Assembly (NCBI GenBank): GCA_030268105.1
Contig: BSDZ01000101.1
Coordinates: 1,984,001 to 2,048,000 of the forward strand
Reading direction: 5' to 3'
Length of the DNA: 64,000 nt
Origin: Volvox africanus
Lineage: Eukaryota; Chlorophyta; Chlorophyceae; Chlamydomonadales; Volvocaceae
Shown one piece after another: positions 29,301 through 41,128 of the stretch. The first letter of the stretch is position 1. The number at the start of each line of letters is the position of its first letter. The notes below the pieces were generated by a model. That model was not told the origin of the DNA. It saw only the letters and a list, made by a program, of their open reading frames with translations, and searched no databases. Position numbers and translations under genes: made by a program.

Positions 29301-32300
29301 ATGTCAGTTGAAGTCGGTATTAAATGGAGCGGCAAGGAAATCATCGTCAAGTTGGAACCTATGGAGACGGTGCTGCATCTTAAGCATAAGCTCGAAAGCG
29401 AAACTAACGTCCTAGCAAAGCGCCAAAAGGTACCATGTATGACATTTTCCACCGTGTCGAGGTTATTGCCGAGTCCATGCACCGTATGATAAAGCCGGCT
29501 AAACGAAGTTCTTGTTAGGTTAGTCGGGTGCTGCCTGTGCCTCGAGCAAGGCGCGTTGTCCCCTTCGCGTGTGTGCACCCTGTCCGAGCCCAGGAAGCGC
29601 ACGGAAGCCCGCGACCCAGGTTGACCTGTCATCGTTGCGCAGGGCCTTGGCCCGCTTGATAGCCACAGTCAAGGCTCTGCCCCACTCTCCTGCATTCAGT
29701 TGCATTCCAAAGGCCTCCACTGGCATATACCGCGCATGATGCACATGCATACCCAGCAGGCGCTTACTGGGTTCCTGTAGTATATCAGCTCAGCTGATTG
29801 ACTGGCGCGCGGGAAATCTCTTCCGGGTCGTTGTTTTGTTTCCTTCGAAACCGCAGATTTTGGGATTAAAGACCAAAGACGGTAAGACGGCGACAGATGA
29901 GTCCCCGGTGGGTGAGCTTCAAATCAAGCCCAACGTCAAGTTCATGATGATGGGGTAGGTGTGAATGTGTTCTTCGATATATGGGTCGGTGGGTCGGTGC
30001 CTCTGAAGATCGCCTGGTTTAGCAATTTTCCTCTTACCCGGCCACTGCAACCCACATGGCCCCCGCCCGACCCATATTTATTTCGCACACCTATATCACA
30101 GATCATCATACCGTACTTCTGTCTGTCTTTTCTGTCTGTCTGTCTTGCCTGACTTACTCACCCCTCTTCATCCATGTCATGAGCTTGATCACGTCTGGGA
30201 GTAGGTGCCATCTCGTACACACTAAGTTATGTATGCAGTTATGCATGTGTTGGAATGCGTGAATAGACGCACCGTCTTTACGTGACTCAGTCCTTGAATG
30301 GCTGAATGGCTCCATTGTGGTCCAATCATGCTCTGACACCCGGAGAAAGGGGCTGGGGCTAAGGCCGGCTGCCAAAGCGAAATTTATGTCCCGCGGGTCT
30401 CCCCTCTCTTCCACAGCACCCCCGAGGCCACCATTGCTGCAGCAGCCAAGGAGGCGGAGGCGGCGCCGGAGGTGCAGGTAGGCTGGCCCTTCAGTGGTGT
30501 CGAAACGGGAAGGCGAATAAACGAGGCATGATGCCGCTGTAGGCGCTGCTGTAAAGCAGCAGTCGAAGGGGGAGAAAAAACACATTGTGCCTGTGGTACC
30601 ACCACACGTGGTGTCTCACGAACAAGCTCTGGTCTTGAGCGCTCGTATCGTAACACCGATTGTCCTTCGTTACACCGAGGGGAGCTCCGTTAGCTCCTGC
30701 TGAACTAATATTGAGGTCAGATAGTAATCTGACCTCAATGTCCCGCGTCTCCGCCATTTTGGTCTGTCGTGCTCCGCACCCCCCTCGGAAGCTATGCATG
30801 AGACATGCACTCGCACTCGCATGCACCCGTTCATACCTCCACACCTACACACCTACACACCTACACACCTATGTGTAATGTGGAATTTCGCTACTTTCCC
30901 GTAGGACGACTTCGACATCGGCGCGGATGAGTTGGTTGCCAACATTGCTGTCAAGGATCGGCCTGAGGTGCAGGTGAGGGGAGAGGCGCGGGTGGGGCCA
31001 CGGTAGGGGGACGTTAAGAGAGCCCTGGAGGACTGTGTTAAGCCAAATAAGCGAGGGTATGGGTTTACATGATGGAGGGTTTTGTTAAGATAAGCATCTT
31101 AGGGTTTTGCTCAGGCAGGACATGATTATGTTTGGGGGAGGAGCTGTGGAGGGTTTGGAGGGTGCTGTGGTGGAGTAAACTATACATGTGGCACGAGGAA
31201 TGGGCTGTCCATATGTCTTTATTACAGGGTTTTCCGCAGTCTTATATCTCTAAAAAATGCAAACGCCGTTGTGCTGCGAATTCTTGCAACTTTGATTTTT
31301 ATCCCACAAAGTACATTTAGTAATATTCATACTTTTGCGAAATTTTCCCGTTTAGTGCATATGTGTGTATGTATACGTATGTGCATTGGGGGGGATCAGG
31401 AGAAGTTGGCGCGGCGGCTCAGAAGCGTGGAGGTCAAGATCCTTTCGCCGCCACGACCGGGAAAGAAGTGCCTGGTCATTGACATCGACTACACCATTTT
31501 TGACCTTGGCTCTATTGCCGAACGACCCGAGGTGCGCGCGCTTGTGTGTGTATGTGCCGCAGCCGCCGTCCTGGCTCGTCCTAGATCGTCCCGGATCGTC
31601 CTGGATCGTCCTGGCCGCCGCGGCCGCAATTCACACACACAGCATGCACAGCACGAGAGCATGTCGCACACAACACGAGCAGTCGTGGGGGTTGCTACTG
31701 GAGCAAAGCAAAGCAATGTGAACACAGCTGTCGCTGAGGGACCGACACAGCCGGGCATCAGCGTGACAGTGCCTATAACTTGATCATGCTTTGTGGGCCT
31801 TACACGCCTATATTTTTTCCTATGCGTTTTCCACCACCACCACCACCAGCATCACGACCATCAGCATCACCACCACCACCATCCGCAACAACGCCCGTAC
31901 GACATTTCGCTGAGGTGTCAAACAAAGAGCGCTGTGAATCCCTTCCAGACCTCTCCTCCCATCCCCTTTCTGTCGTTGCCTTTTTCGGTCAGGAGCTCGC
32001 TAGGCCGTATCTTCACGAATTCCTGGCATCGGCGCACGCATCGTACGACATCATCATCTGGTCGGCCACCAGCAAGAAGTGGGTGGAGGTCAAAATGAAG
32101 GTAGGGAGTACGGAAGGGCGGCATTTTCGTCCCATTAAGTACTGGAGCGAAAAATACCGCCCGTAAGTGGCTTGGTGCATTGGCTTGGAAAAATCGATTT
32201 GATAAGCAGAAGGGTTTAATAATTTTCCTAAGTTTTAAATATAATATATGCCGGTGAATTGTGTCATTTAATCCCTTCTTCCCTTCTCGTTCCCGTCACG

Positions 32301-33511
32301 CAATGTCTCGTGCTTTGTCGTACTTTTCCGAGCGGTACTCGGTGAAATGACACTACCTCTCATAAATGAAATACGATCGGAGTGATCGGTCTTCCACCCC
32401 TTTAGGAGCTGAGAGTGCTGGGGAACCCCGATTACAACATCGTGTGTTTGCTGGACCACACGGCTATGGTTACCGTACACACGGAAAAGTACGGCGTCTT
32501 TGACTGCAAACCGCTGCAGGTACGTCTGGTAGCTACCATGCATGGTTGGAGGCCTGCTTTCATCGCTACAACGGCGAATGCTACTGCTTGAATGGTTATT
32601 GTTACAGCGACTTTGGTGTCACGCACCTGTCCGCGATCAGTAATTGTGCTTTATAGCAGCGTTTCTATAACAGTATCCTTTATTCCCCTTCCCCCACCCG
32701 CCCGTCCACCTGCCCGACTTATCTACAACCTAATCCGTCTTGCCTGTATGTCATCGTGTACTGCTGCGCCACTGCACCGTACTGTCCCCGTACGTATGTA
32801 CATTTTACACGACGCAGTTCATCTGGGAAAAGTTCCCCGAACAATACACGCCGGCCAACACGATCATGCTTGATGACCTCAAGTAAGCTTTGCCGTATAT
32901 GCTGGTAGTTGTACGGCAGTACGTTGACACTAGGGGAATGTCGGGTGCTTGGTAAACAGAGGGAGCTTGGTAAGCTGAGGAGAGGCAGTACGGGGTGTCC
33001 GTGGAGTACGGCACTGGCTCCCATGGTTCTTGATCAGTTACCTTGGGGACGTGGGATTTTGGAGAGGTTTGGGAAGTGGGACTTCTCGGTGCGTGGCGCC
33101 GTACGGCAATGACCGAGGAGCAGGGAGGGAAAGGAAAAGCGATTCAGCGGTCGCGAACAAGGATCATACACATACACATAATCATACACATACACATAAT
33201 CATAATCATAATCATCATCCTTCCTATGTACTTTGGTTTTCGTGCACACACTCATATGCCCTTTCCTGCCCTCTCTTGCTCATCTGTCCTGACCGGCCGC
33301 CCCGCAAAGGCGCAATTACATCATGAACCCGCAACAGGGCCTCGTGATCCGGCCCTTCCGGAAAGCCCATCTGACCCGTGGGTCAGACCGAGAGCTCCTG
33401 GGCCTCAAGTCATATCTGGAGGCCATCGCCCCACTGGACACCTTAGAGGAACTCGACCACTCGCGATGGGAGAGGTATTTGGAGAAACAGCAACGAAAGC
33501 GGTTACAGTAG
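29301..33511 (+). CDS. UBLCP1: UBLCP1, ubiquitin-like domain CTD-type phosphatase of the nuclear proteasome
   Basis: Nine exons join in phase to 325 aa (family about 318): 29301-29429, 29857-29954, 30417-30477, 30905-30973, 31400-31531, 31993-32100, 32406-32519, 32818-32882 and 33310-33511. The ubiquitin-like domain is residues 1-76 ([33 protein letters not shown]). The HAD/FCP1-type phosphatase follows, with the DxDxT nucleophile loop D147-I-D149-Y-T, then [24 protein letters not shown], and the acidic motif D256-D257 in IMLDDLKRNYIMNP. It ends in WERYLEKQ as in animal homologues. UBLCP1 docks on the 19S subunit Rpn1 and dephosphorylates nuclear 26S proteasomes. The acidic linker (77-119) between domains is Ala/Glu-rich. 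Every intron phase fits, so the model is secure. Confidence 0.96.
29520..29765 (-). other. possible mobile-element fragment inside UBLCP1 intron 1
   Basis: A minus-strand ORF of 76 codons (29520-29750) with [17 protein letters not shown] and [17 protein letters not shown] looks protein-like and lies antisense within intron 1. I cannot assign it; a retro-element remnant is a guess. Confidence 0.3.
33165..33215. repeat. CATACA/ATAATC microsatellite
   Basis: Interlaced (ATACAC)n and (ATCATA)n units in the last UBLCP1 intron. Confidence 0.85.
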
Positions 33512-36500
33512 CGTGACTGTTACGGTTAGTCAGCTGTAGCGGCAGTCAAGGGGTGGCTGACGAAAGCGGCTACAGCGACAATAACGGGTCGGTTGACGAG
33601 AGCAAAGGAAATGGCTATCGATCGCAGCACTGTTTCCGAACTCGTTTTGTAGGTTGAATGAACAGTATTGCGATCAGGGATGTGAAGGGAAACAAGAAAT
33701 CGACTGAATCAGAGCGTGAGTCTTCGGAATACGGGTGGTAAGAGGCAGGTGAGAGGTCCCATATGGGGGTAAATTACCGCCATTACGTCAGGGGCTCCTT
33801 TGAAGGCTGGTTGCAGCGGTAGTGATCATCTGGGGCGGCGGTGGCGGCGGCGGTGGTGCACATCGTGATGGCCCGACCGTCCTTACCCGGCTGCAAAGTA
33901 GGCGCGAGAGAGGCGGGAGCGCTGCAGAAAAAGAACATTTAGCAGCAGCAGCAGCTTTGCCGCCGCAGACCCAAAACGGCAGATGTTGCAGCTCAGGCAG
34001 GGCGGAGGCAAAGTGCGTATCTACTTCAAGAGTTAAGGGAGGGGTTAAGGATACCAAGGCGTCAAAAACCACACGGCCAATCCCAAGGAAACACGAAAGG
34101 ATGGCTCCTGAGCCTCCCGTACGGATGACCACCCTAGAAAGCAGCATTAGTGTAGGATATGGTAGCAGTAGCATCGGTAGCACCCGCACCGGCGGCGGCT
34201 GCAGTGTTTGCGTTTGGTTCCTTGTCAAGCAAGAGACGGACCTGTACGTGCCCATCCTGCAGGACGGTTAAGTCGAATCCCAGCGGTTGCGGGGGGTTTT
34301 ATTCTGGCGATCATTAAACTGTCATGACAACTTCTCCTTAGGGGTGCCTTCCTTCGGTGTTCTCCCAAGCACGTGTGTACTGGTGGCCTTGTAAGACGGT
34401 CTCTCACAGTTATAAGGAACGCCAACTGATTTAACAGCGGAACAAAGCAGTAGGCACTCTGTCCTGCTCTCAAGGAAAAGCTCCAGTTCGCAGTTTGACG
34501 AGGAGCATTGGAATGTTGGATGTGAGGTTGAAACCGAATCGCGATATCTGGAGCTATGCGTAATCTATACTGCATATGCTATAAGATACTGTGTCATGTT
34601 GTCTGGTGTAGGTTTTGCATAAGCCTCGCATAACGCCATAACGCCCGACCATTTTGCCAGGTGCCAAGGTGTTACCAACGGTTAAAGTCGCCGGTAGCGA
34701 AGACGGCCCGTTTTATCTTCTATCTCTCAAAACAAAGTTGCCCATGGTCAAACCATCATTGTCCCGTGTGCTGCATCATAATCTTTGCTGCATCTAGCAG
34801 CTGGAAGTGCTGGTCTCCCAGTGGTAGGGCGTGAAACGGGTACGGGCGTGCGATCTGTCTAGTCTTCTCTCAATGCCGGAAATAAAAAGCCGATACAAGG
34901 TGTAGAACGAGCAGTAGAATAGCATGCAAAAGCCGCAGGACGCGAATTCACGGGATGGACAAACTCAACGCCGAACAAGGCAAAGGAAGGCAACAATCCA
35001 ACAAGAGGGCCGACTTAATTCCCCAGCGTTAACATCACGAGCGCTCTTGACCAGGACCATGTTGTATTTCATGCTAGGGCGCAATGACAGAGTCATTAAG
35101 GATTGTAAAGGGCGGGACTGTTGGTTCTGCTGCTGCTGTACCAGCTATGTATATTTGAAGGTGTTTCCGTCGCGTCGCCTTTCTCGCCACCACACCAGGA
35201 TGTTGATGTTAACTTCTCCCAGCTAATCTTCATCTGGAACCAAGCTTCAAACGTGCTGTATATCTCATCAGGCCTCCGATATTCAGCACGTTTTCCCTCA
35301 GTGCGTTAAAGCGTGTTCATGCAGTTGCCATGCCATTCTTGGTTTGTTTGCTTCATGCGTGGCACTTCCTTCCGCACACCTTGAATTCGCGTTCTTTCCT
35401 GGCCGCGTTGGCAGTGGAGCTCGTACGATTGATATTCCTCTTCGTCCGCTCCGGTTGCTTTGGCTGCTGCTGACCACGGCACTTTAGCATGATTACGTAA
35501 TAAGGATTACTGCAACCGGCACGACACCCCAGGGGCAGCATTGCCGGTGGATGGCGGATTTAACCAGATGATCGCCGTGCTTGATCTCATCAACTGAACG
35601 TACTCCTTAACCAATTCCGATTGCAAATGGCGTAATCAATAACGCATTTGACCTGGTGCTGTAACCAATTGAAACAACCACAGAGGTTATTTGCGTTGTG
35701 TTTCAAAACCGAAACGAGCGGGCGCCACCATGCAGCAGGATACCTTCACGTGGTTGTTGGGTTTTAAGGGGCAGCAGAGAATGGGTAAAAAGGTTTGGGA
35801 GTTGACTTGAGGAAACGTAACCCAAAGGTAAGGCCCTCGTCACACAGATATTCTCATTCATATGGATGGTCGCACGCACGTCACATCGCTTCAACGTGCT
35901 TGGTAGCAAGTGTCCTGAAGCGTTTGTCAAGGGGGCGGCAACTGACGATGCGACAGTTGTTGTACAATTACCCTTCACCTGTCAAGCGCAGCACACGAGT
36001 TACATGTTGGTTACACGTTGAGCCTAGAGATAGACACACGTTAGGGGAACAGTGAAGGAGCTTTGAGGCAACGACTTCGAAGAGCCCTGCCCCGCCCAAA
36101 GTTCGACTCCTACCGGCTAAAACGTCTCCCCACCCCACGCCCAACCCTCACATAATACACGTATATGCACAACGGTTTAATAAGGTCACGGCGCGGGTTT
36201 GGTGCGCTCACGCAGCCATCAGCAAAAGTAACAACGACCTAATGATGGGGAATAGTGGATCTCATCCTGATCTCCTTATAACTCCATTCTCGCGGTCCTA
36301 AATTTCAACGCATACGCGCAGGGTTGATCCCCCAATACACGGAAGAATGGAATCGCCCACAGCTAGCACGACATGTACACGAAATGCTCTGAGGTGTGGT
36401 CAAAATGGGTCAAAACAGTGTCAATGATTCATGGGATAGTAGCATGAACATGAATGGGGCAACCTCCTAAGGTGCAGCAGAAGGCAGGAACGTTTATGCG

Positions 36501-38014
36501 TGTCGGCCACCAACTAACACCCAATTAACCCCAAGGGAGTAATGAATAACCGTTTCTAGCAGTTGGCTGGATGTTGTGACACGGATGGATTGGACAGACG
36601 TAACTTCCAGGCGGCTGCCTTCGAAGGGGGCAAAAAATCAACTTGAGTTAACATTGAGAGTAACCCAGTAGAAAGCTGCTTGGAAGACGACAGACAAAAA
36701 ACCATCCAGGTACCTGTCCACTACCATGGTTTCAGCGAGCCCCTCCAATCGTAAGCCGGGAAGGGAACCAGTTATATACCTGAATATCTGTCAGCGAGGA
36801 CCCCGGGCAAGGGGAAATCTTCCGTCAGATTCCATCCCTTCCACGCAGAGGCTGATGAGTGCCTTCTTGAGGATGTGGTAATGGGAGATGGAGGTGAGCA
36901 GTGCCCCAGCCACTAGGGTGACGGTAGTCGAATGCTTGAAGATCGTATTGCTATATCCGTTGGATTTTGCAAGGACACGCGAACCGAGTCGCAACGGGGA
37001 ACGTTGCTACCTAGCAGGGAGGTAAGGAAAGTGCAGACCAGGTTACAAGGGGTTACCCTGCTGGGCTACCAGGTCTGAAGAGATCCACGACGTCCCTTCT
37101 AGAAGGACAAATGTACAGAAGAATTACATATGCGCAAAAGAACGTATTTGCGACCAATAAATAGATTGTGGGAAACCAAGATGGCTCCAGCGTCCCAAGA
37201 GCCCGATGCTGCATGGGGCCTCGATGGAGCCAATACCGGCATGTGTCCTCGATGTACCACTAAGCCTACGTGGACAGGCCAAAAATCCTCAAAGCGTTGC
37301 CGATATGTAAGTATAGCTGCATAAGAGACCGATCGAGGGGTTTGTTATAAGCAAATCGAACATCATACGCCGTCACTGCGTTAAGCTCGCACAGCATCCC
37401 AGTACTTCTATACTCCCCAAAGCAAAGTAAAAACTGAAAGAAACTATTTAAATATATCTATGAATTCAGTACAATGTGATAGGAATACTGTTATCAGTTG
37501 GGCCGATACAATATCATAATCATTTGGATTTGCTCAGGCTCATATCGTATCGTCCGTACGCAAATTTTTTGTTGGGCGAGTCGCAAGCTAAGATAATTAA
37601 GCTTGTAGCTTTCCGAAGCGAGATATTTGCTGAACTTCCAGGACTTAACGAATCGACCTGTCGTGGGAACCTGGTAAATTTGTCATTCGTTGCTCTCAAT
37701 CAACAGTAAAAATTTTGATCTCGAACATAGTAAGGCTTCCGTTGCAAATAAACCTACAATCTTAGATGTTTTTAAGTTTCACATACACCGCGCACTGCTA
37801 CAATCGAAACGCCTCGGGTACGACAGACAACTTCCGCAACTCTCCGTGAAGCAAATAGACCTATAAAAGCATTATTGTTTAGTATAGTTACTTTCGGCTG
37901 AGATGATTACAGACATTCGACTAATGGTCTCTATCGCCACTGGGTCATATTGCACCTCCTCAAAATCAACGACTGAGTGACGCAAGTTTGGCCGAACAGC
38001 AGCATCGGAATGTG
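33512..38014. other. gene-poor stretch between UBLCP1 and kinase A
   Basis: Contains the UBLCP1 3' UTR with a TGTAA word at 34390-34394. ORFs in both strands at 33788-34271 overlap each other and have poly-Gly/poly-Pro runs without family motifs. From 34600 on there are only short ORFs. I see no supported gene in about 4.5 kb. Confidence 0.4.
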
Positions 38015-41000
38015 ATGAAATCAAAATCAAAAAGGCTGATGTCTTCACTGAGGCGGTGGATTAGCCGGAGCTCCTCCAAGCTTCGTCATGTAACAGGAAC
38101 TCGTAGCATTTCACAAGGAAGTCAGGCGTCTACTATGCCACAACGTATAAATCAAATTCCTAACGATTTCAATCAAGGTGGAATATCTCCAGAGAACTCC
38201 AAAGTATTGCCTCGTTCAGTAACTAGCTCCCCACAGCTCAATCAGGCGGCAACCGTTCGCAGCGCAACATGGACATTTAACAAAATAAAATTGATTGGAT
38301 CGATTAATTGGAAATTGGGTCCGGGCTCCTCAATGTCTGTCTTTTCGGGAATGCCCGACGCGAGCCTTCCCGCGCAGCCCTCCTCTAAGGGGGCCATAAC
38401 TCAGGGTTTGGGGTCATCAAGGATGAACCATTCTATTTCAAATGTTTCAGATTACACACGACAGAGCCTTGAGACTTTACCTTCAACCGCCACCTGCAAC
38501 GAACCAGCTGCAGCTATTGCAGTGGGTATGTCCGACGCAATGCGACGCCGTGGCAATAAGGTTCTGCACAGTTTTAATTTGGAACTCTCTAATGTAAACC
38601 TCTCACCGGCAACCGTCGCGTTGCGAAACCATGTCCTCCCACCCAATACCCAATTGAGCGCTCCAACGCAAATAGCCTCATCCGGCGTCCCCTCCTCCAC
38701 AAGCGTTACCGAGACAACCAGCGTCTCCACAGTAGTTGGAAGGCCCCTTTTGGAGGAAGCTCGAGTCCTCAGTACTTATACCGCCGCTATCGCAGCATTG
38801 TCAACGCCGTGTGCCGTGTGTCCCGCTGCGCCCGAGTCCATGCGACGACCGTTGTGGCGGTTGTCGGATTACATAATCGGGGGCCGGTTGTACAAGGGCG
38901 AGGTGTCATCTGTATATAAGGTGGGTGGGGTGAGGAGAAAGTCGGGCAGGGGAGATGCAGATACAGGGCGCAGCTGCTGTGACATACATGCGCTCCGAAA
39001 CCTGCACATGGTGGGTCTGCCTACCTTACCCTTCCGCCGCCCTTACTCCGTTTCTTTCCTGGTGTCTCTTCACGTGTAACCGGCTCTTCTCTTCTTCTCC
39101 CACCTCCCACCCATCCAACCGCCTGGCCCTCCCCCCTCCGTGGCCTCTAGGCAACCTGCGGTTTCAGCGGGCTCAAGGTCGTGCTGAAGGTGTACGCCCT
39201 ACACCGGGTTGCGGAGAACGCCCTTCACACGTTGGCCCGGGAGGTGCGCATACACACCGACCTGGCGCACGACAACATCCTCACGATGTACGGCGTCTTT
39301 GAGGTGCGCAGCGAGTACACGGCGGCACACACTCGGCTCAAATACCGCAATCAAGATCTTGAACACCGCAGGCAGATACTTCCATCGCATGACAAACCGT
39401 TTAAGCGATTTCGCATGTGGAGTTCGGGTTCACACACGATTTCTGCGAGTTCTTCAAACAGCAATCGTAGACATCAAGACGTACGGATGGGATCCACGAA
39501 GATTTCGGTCGACTGCTACTAACGCAAACTGAGAAAAAGCGTAACGCGCTAACCTCAAGACTATCCCATGCACCAAAATACCAATGAGGAGATTTTTGCA
39601 ACCAAAATCGCAGGAAGACGGCCGGCTGGTGCTAGTTATTGAGCGCGCCATGCGAGGTGACCTGTTCCGCTTGCGTACGACCTTGCCGTACTGCCGCATG
39701 ACCGAAGACCAGTTGCGGGTCTTGGTGCTGGCGCCGCTTTTGGATGCACTCGTGTACCTGCATAGCAGGGCCGTGTGCCATCGAGATATCAAGGTTTGTA
39801 AAACGTGTCGACATCATATCGTACTTGTACGACGCATTACCACATTCCGCGGATAGACCGGATCTCTGTTGGGTGGGTTCAACAGGCAGAAACACCTGCG
39901 GCTTCAAGCCCGGAAAAGGACGGCAAGGGCTTACGAAACAAGAACGCCAATGCTTCCCCCCTCTCCAGTCTCTCTACCTCCTGCCCGTGTCCGTCCCTGG
40001 AAGGCCGCGCCTCTTCCCGCCATTTTGGAATACAGATTCCGTACCCAACGAACTCCTTCAACGGACCCCGCCCTGGATCCCTCATCGTCCGCAGCCCGAG
40101 AACCTCCTGATGACTTCATCTTGGCAATTGCGAGTGGCGGATTTCGGGGCCGCCATTAACCTGGCGCAGGAGCGCGCAGTCACGAGGACTGGGACGAGTA
40201 AGTGCGTCCGCCATTAGAGGGGGGTTCATCTGGCCGGAGTGAGTGTATTGTTGACCCAGATCACTGCCAAGGTAGTGTATTGTTGACCCAGATCACTGCC
40301 CAGGTAGTGTATTGTTGACCCAGATCACTGCCCAGGCAGTGTATTGTTGACCCAGATCACTGCCCAGGCGGTTATTGTTGACCTAACCGTATACGTAACC
40401 ACTGTCTCGCTCCTTACCATCCCTTACTCTTCTGCCTGTTGAAATCACCGCCCATTGCTGCTCATGGCTGACACCGTTATCGCGACTGCTGGCACGATGG
40501 ACTTCGGCAGTGGAGTACATGGTAAGACAGGGTAAGGTCTAAAGCATCTTTTGATGAAAGACGATATGGGGCAAGAGCCCGCATGATCCGATAAACCATT
40601 CTGCTGTCTGCACACACAGTCGTACTGCCATGCTGCTGCTGCACCGACGTATGTGATCTGCAGGCCCCCGAGGTTGAGCGCTGCCCGCTCAAGATGCGTC
40701 CCGAGGACAACAAGGGCAACGTCGACCTGGCCTACTCCACTGCCGCCGACGTTTGGAGTGTGGGGGTGCTGGCGTATGAGATGCTGGTGGGCTTCCCGCC
40801 CTTCATCGACTGCAGCAAGGGCAGCGTGGACGGCAGCACTGGTGGTGATTTCGGTAACGGTGACCGGCCCCGCGAGCTGTGTTTCCCCCACTTTGTATCG
40901 GCCGGGGGTCAAGACTTCATCAGCAGCGCTCTGGAAGTAAGACCCGCGGATCGGCCCACTGCTGCACAGCTGTTGCGACATCCCTGGCTAAAGTTCGCAG

Positions 41001-41128
41001 TGCGACAGCACCAAGCGAGGAAGCAACAGCAACAATTACCGCCCAAAGAATCGCCGTCATTCTCTCGGCTCAGTCAGTATTCACGACAGGTATGTATGCT
41101 GGCAGGTGATCATAGCACAAGTGCATAA
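38015..41128 (+). CDS. Aurora-like Ser/Thr protein kinase, copy A
   Basis: Exons 38015-38920, 39151-39303, 39614-39793, 40095-40197, 40511-40521 (11 nt) and 40664-41128 join in phase to 605 aa. The first 275 residues are Ser/Asn/Gln-rich, without a known domain. The kinase domain starts at WRLSDYIIGGRLYKGEVSSVYK; catalytic Lys is K315 (VVLK), HRD at 409-411, PEN 414-416, DFG 429-431, then GTMEYMAPEV across the micro-exon, and DVWSVGVLAYEMLVGFPPF. WRLSDY at the start and HRDIKPENLL resemble Aurora/polo-like families, but the T-loop insert (ERCPLKMRPEDN) is atypical, so substrate and process are unknown. The last exon could splice further at 41089 (GTATGT); I kept the open reading to the TAA. 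Tail-to-tail inverted partner of kinase B. Confidence 0.87.
40243..40388. repeat. 32-bp tandem repeat, about 4.5 copies
   Basis: Direct repeats of a unit beginning GTGTATTGTTGACCCAGATC, in the kinase A intron just after the DFG exon. Kinase B carries the same unit about twice (55341-55411). Confidence 0.93.
40511..40521 (+). other. 11-nt micro-exon of kinase A
   Basis: TGGAGTACATG between acceptor CTTCGGCAG and donor GTAAGA. It completes a split Met codon and adds Glu-Tyr-Met, restoring GTMEYMAPE and the reading frame between exons 40095-40197 (phase 1) and 40664-41128 (phase 0). Confidence 0.9.

Noticed and set aside
33788..34271. Overlapping plus and minus ORFs of about 150 codons
   Set aside because: Poly-Gly/poly-Pro mirror ORFs with no domain or splice context; they fall in the likely UBLCP1 3' UTR.
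40243..40388. CRISPR-like array
   Set aside because: The 32-bp units are directly adjacent with no unique spacers, and the site is an intron of a nuclear gene.
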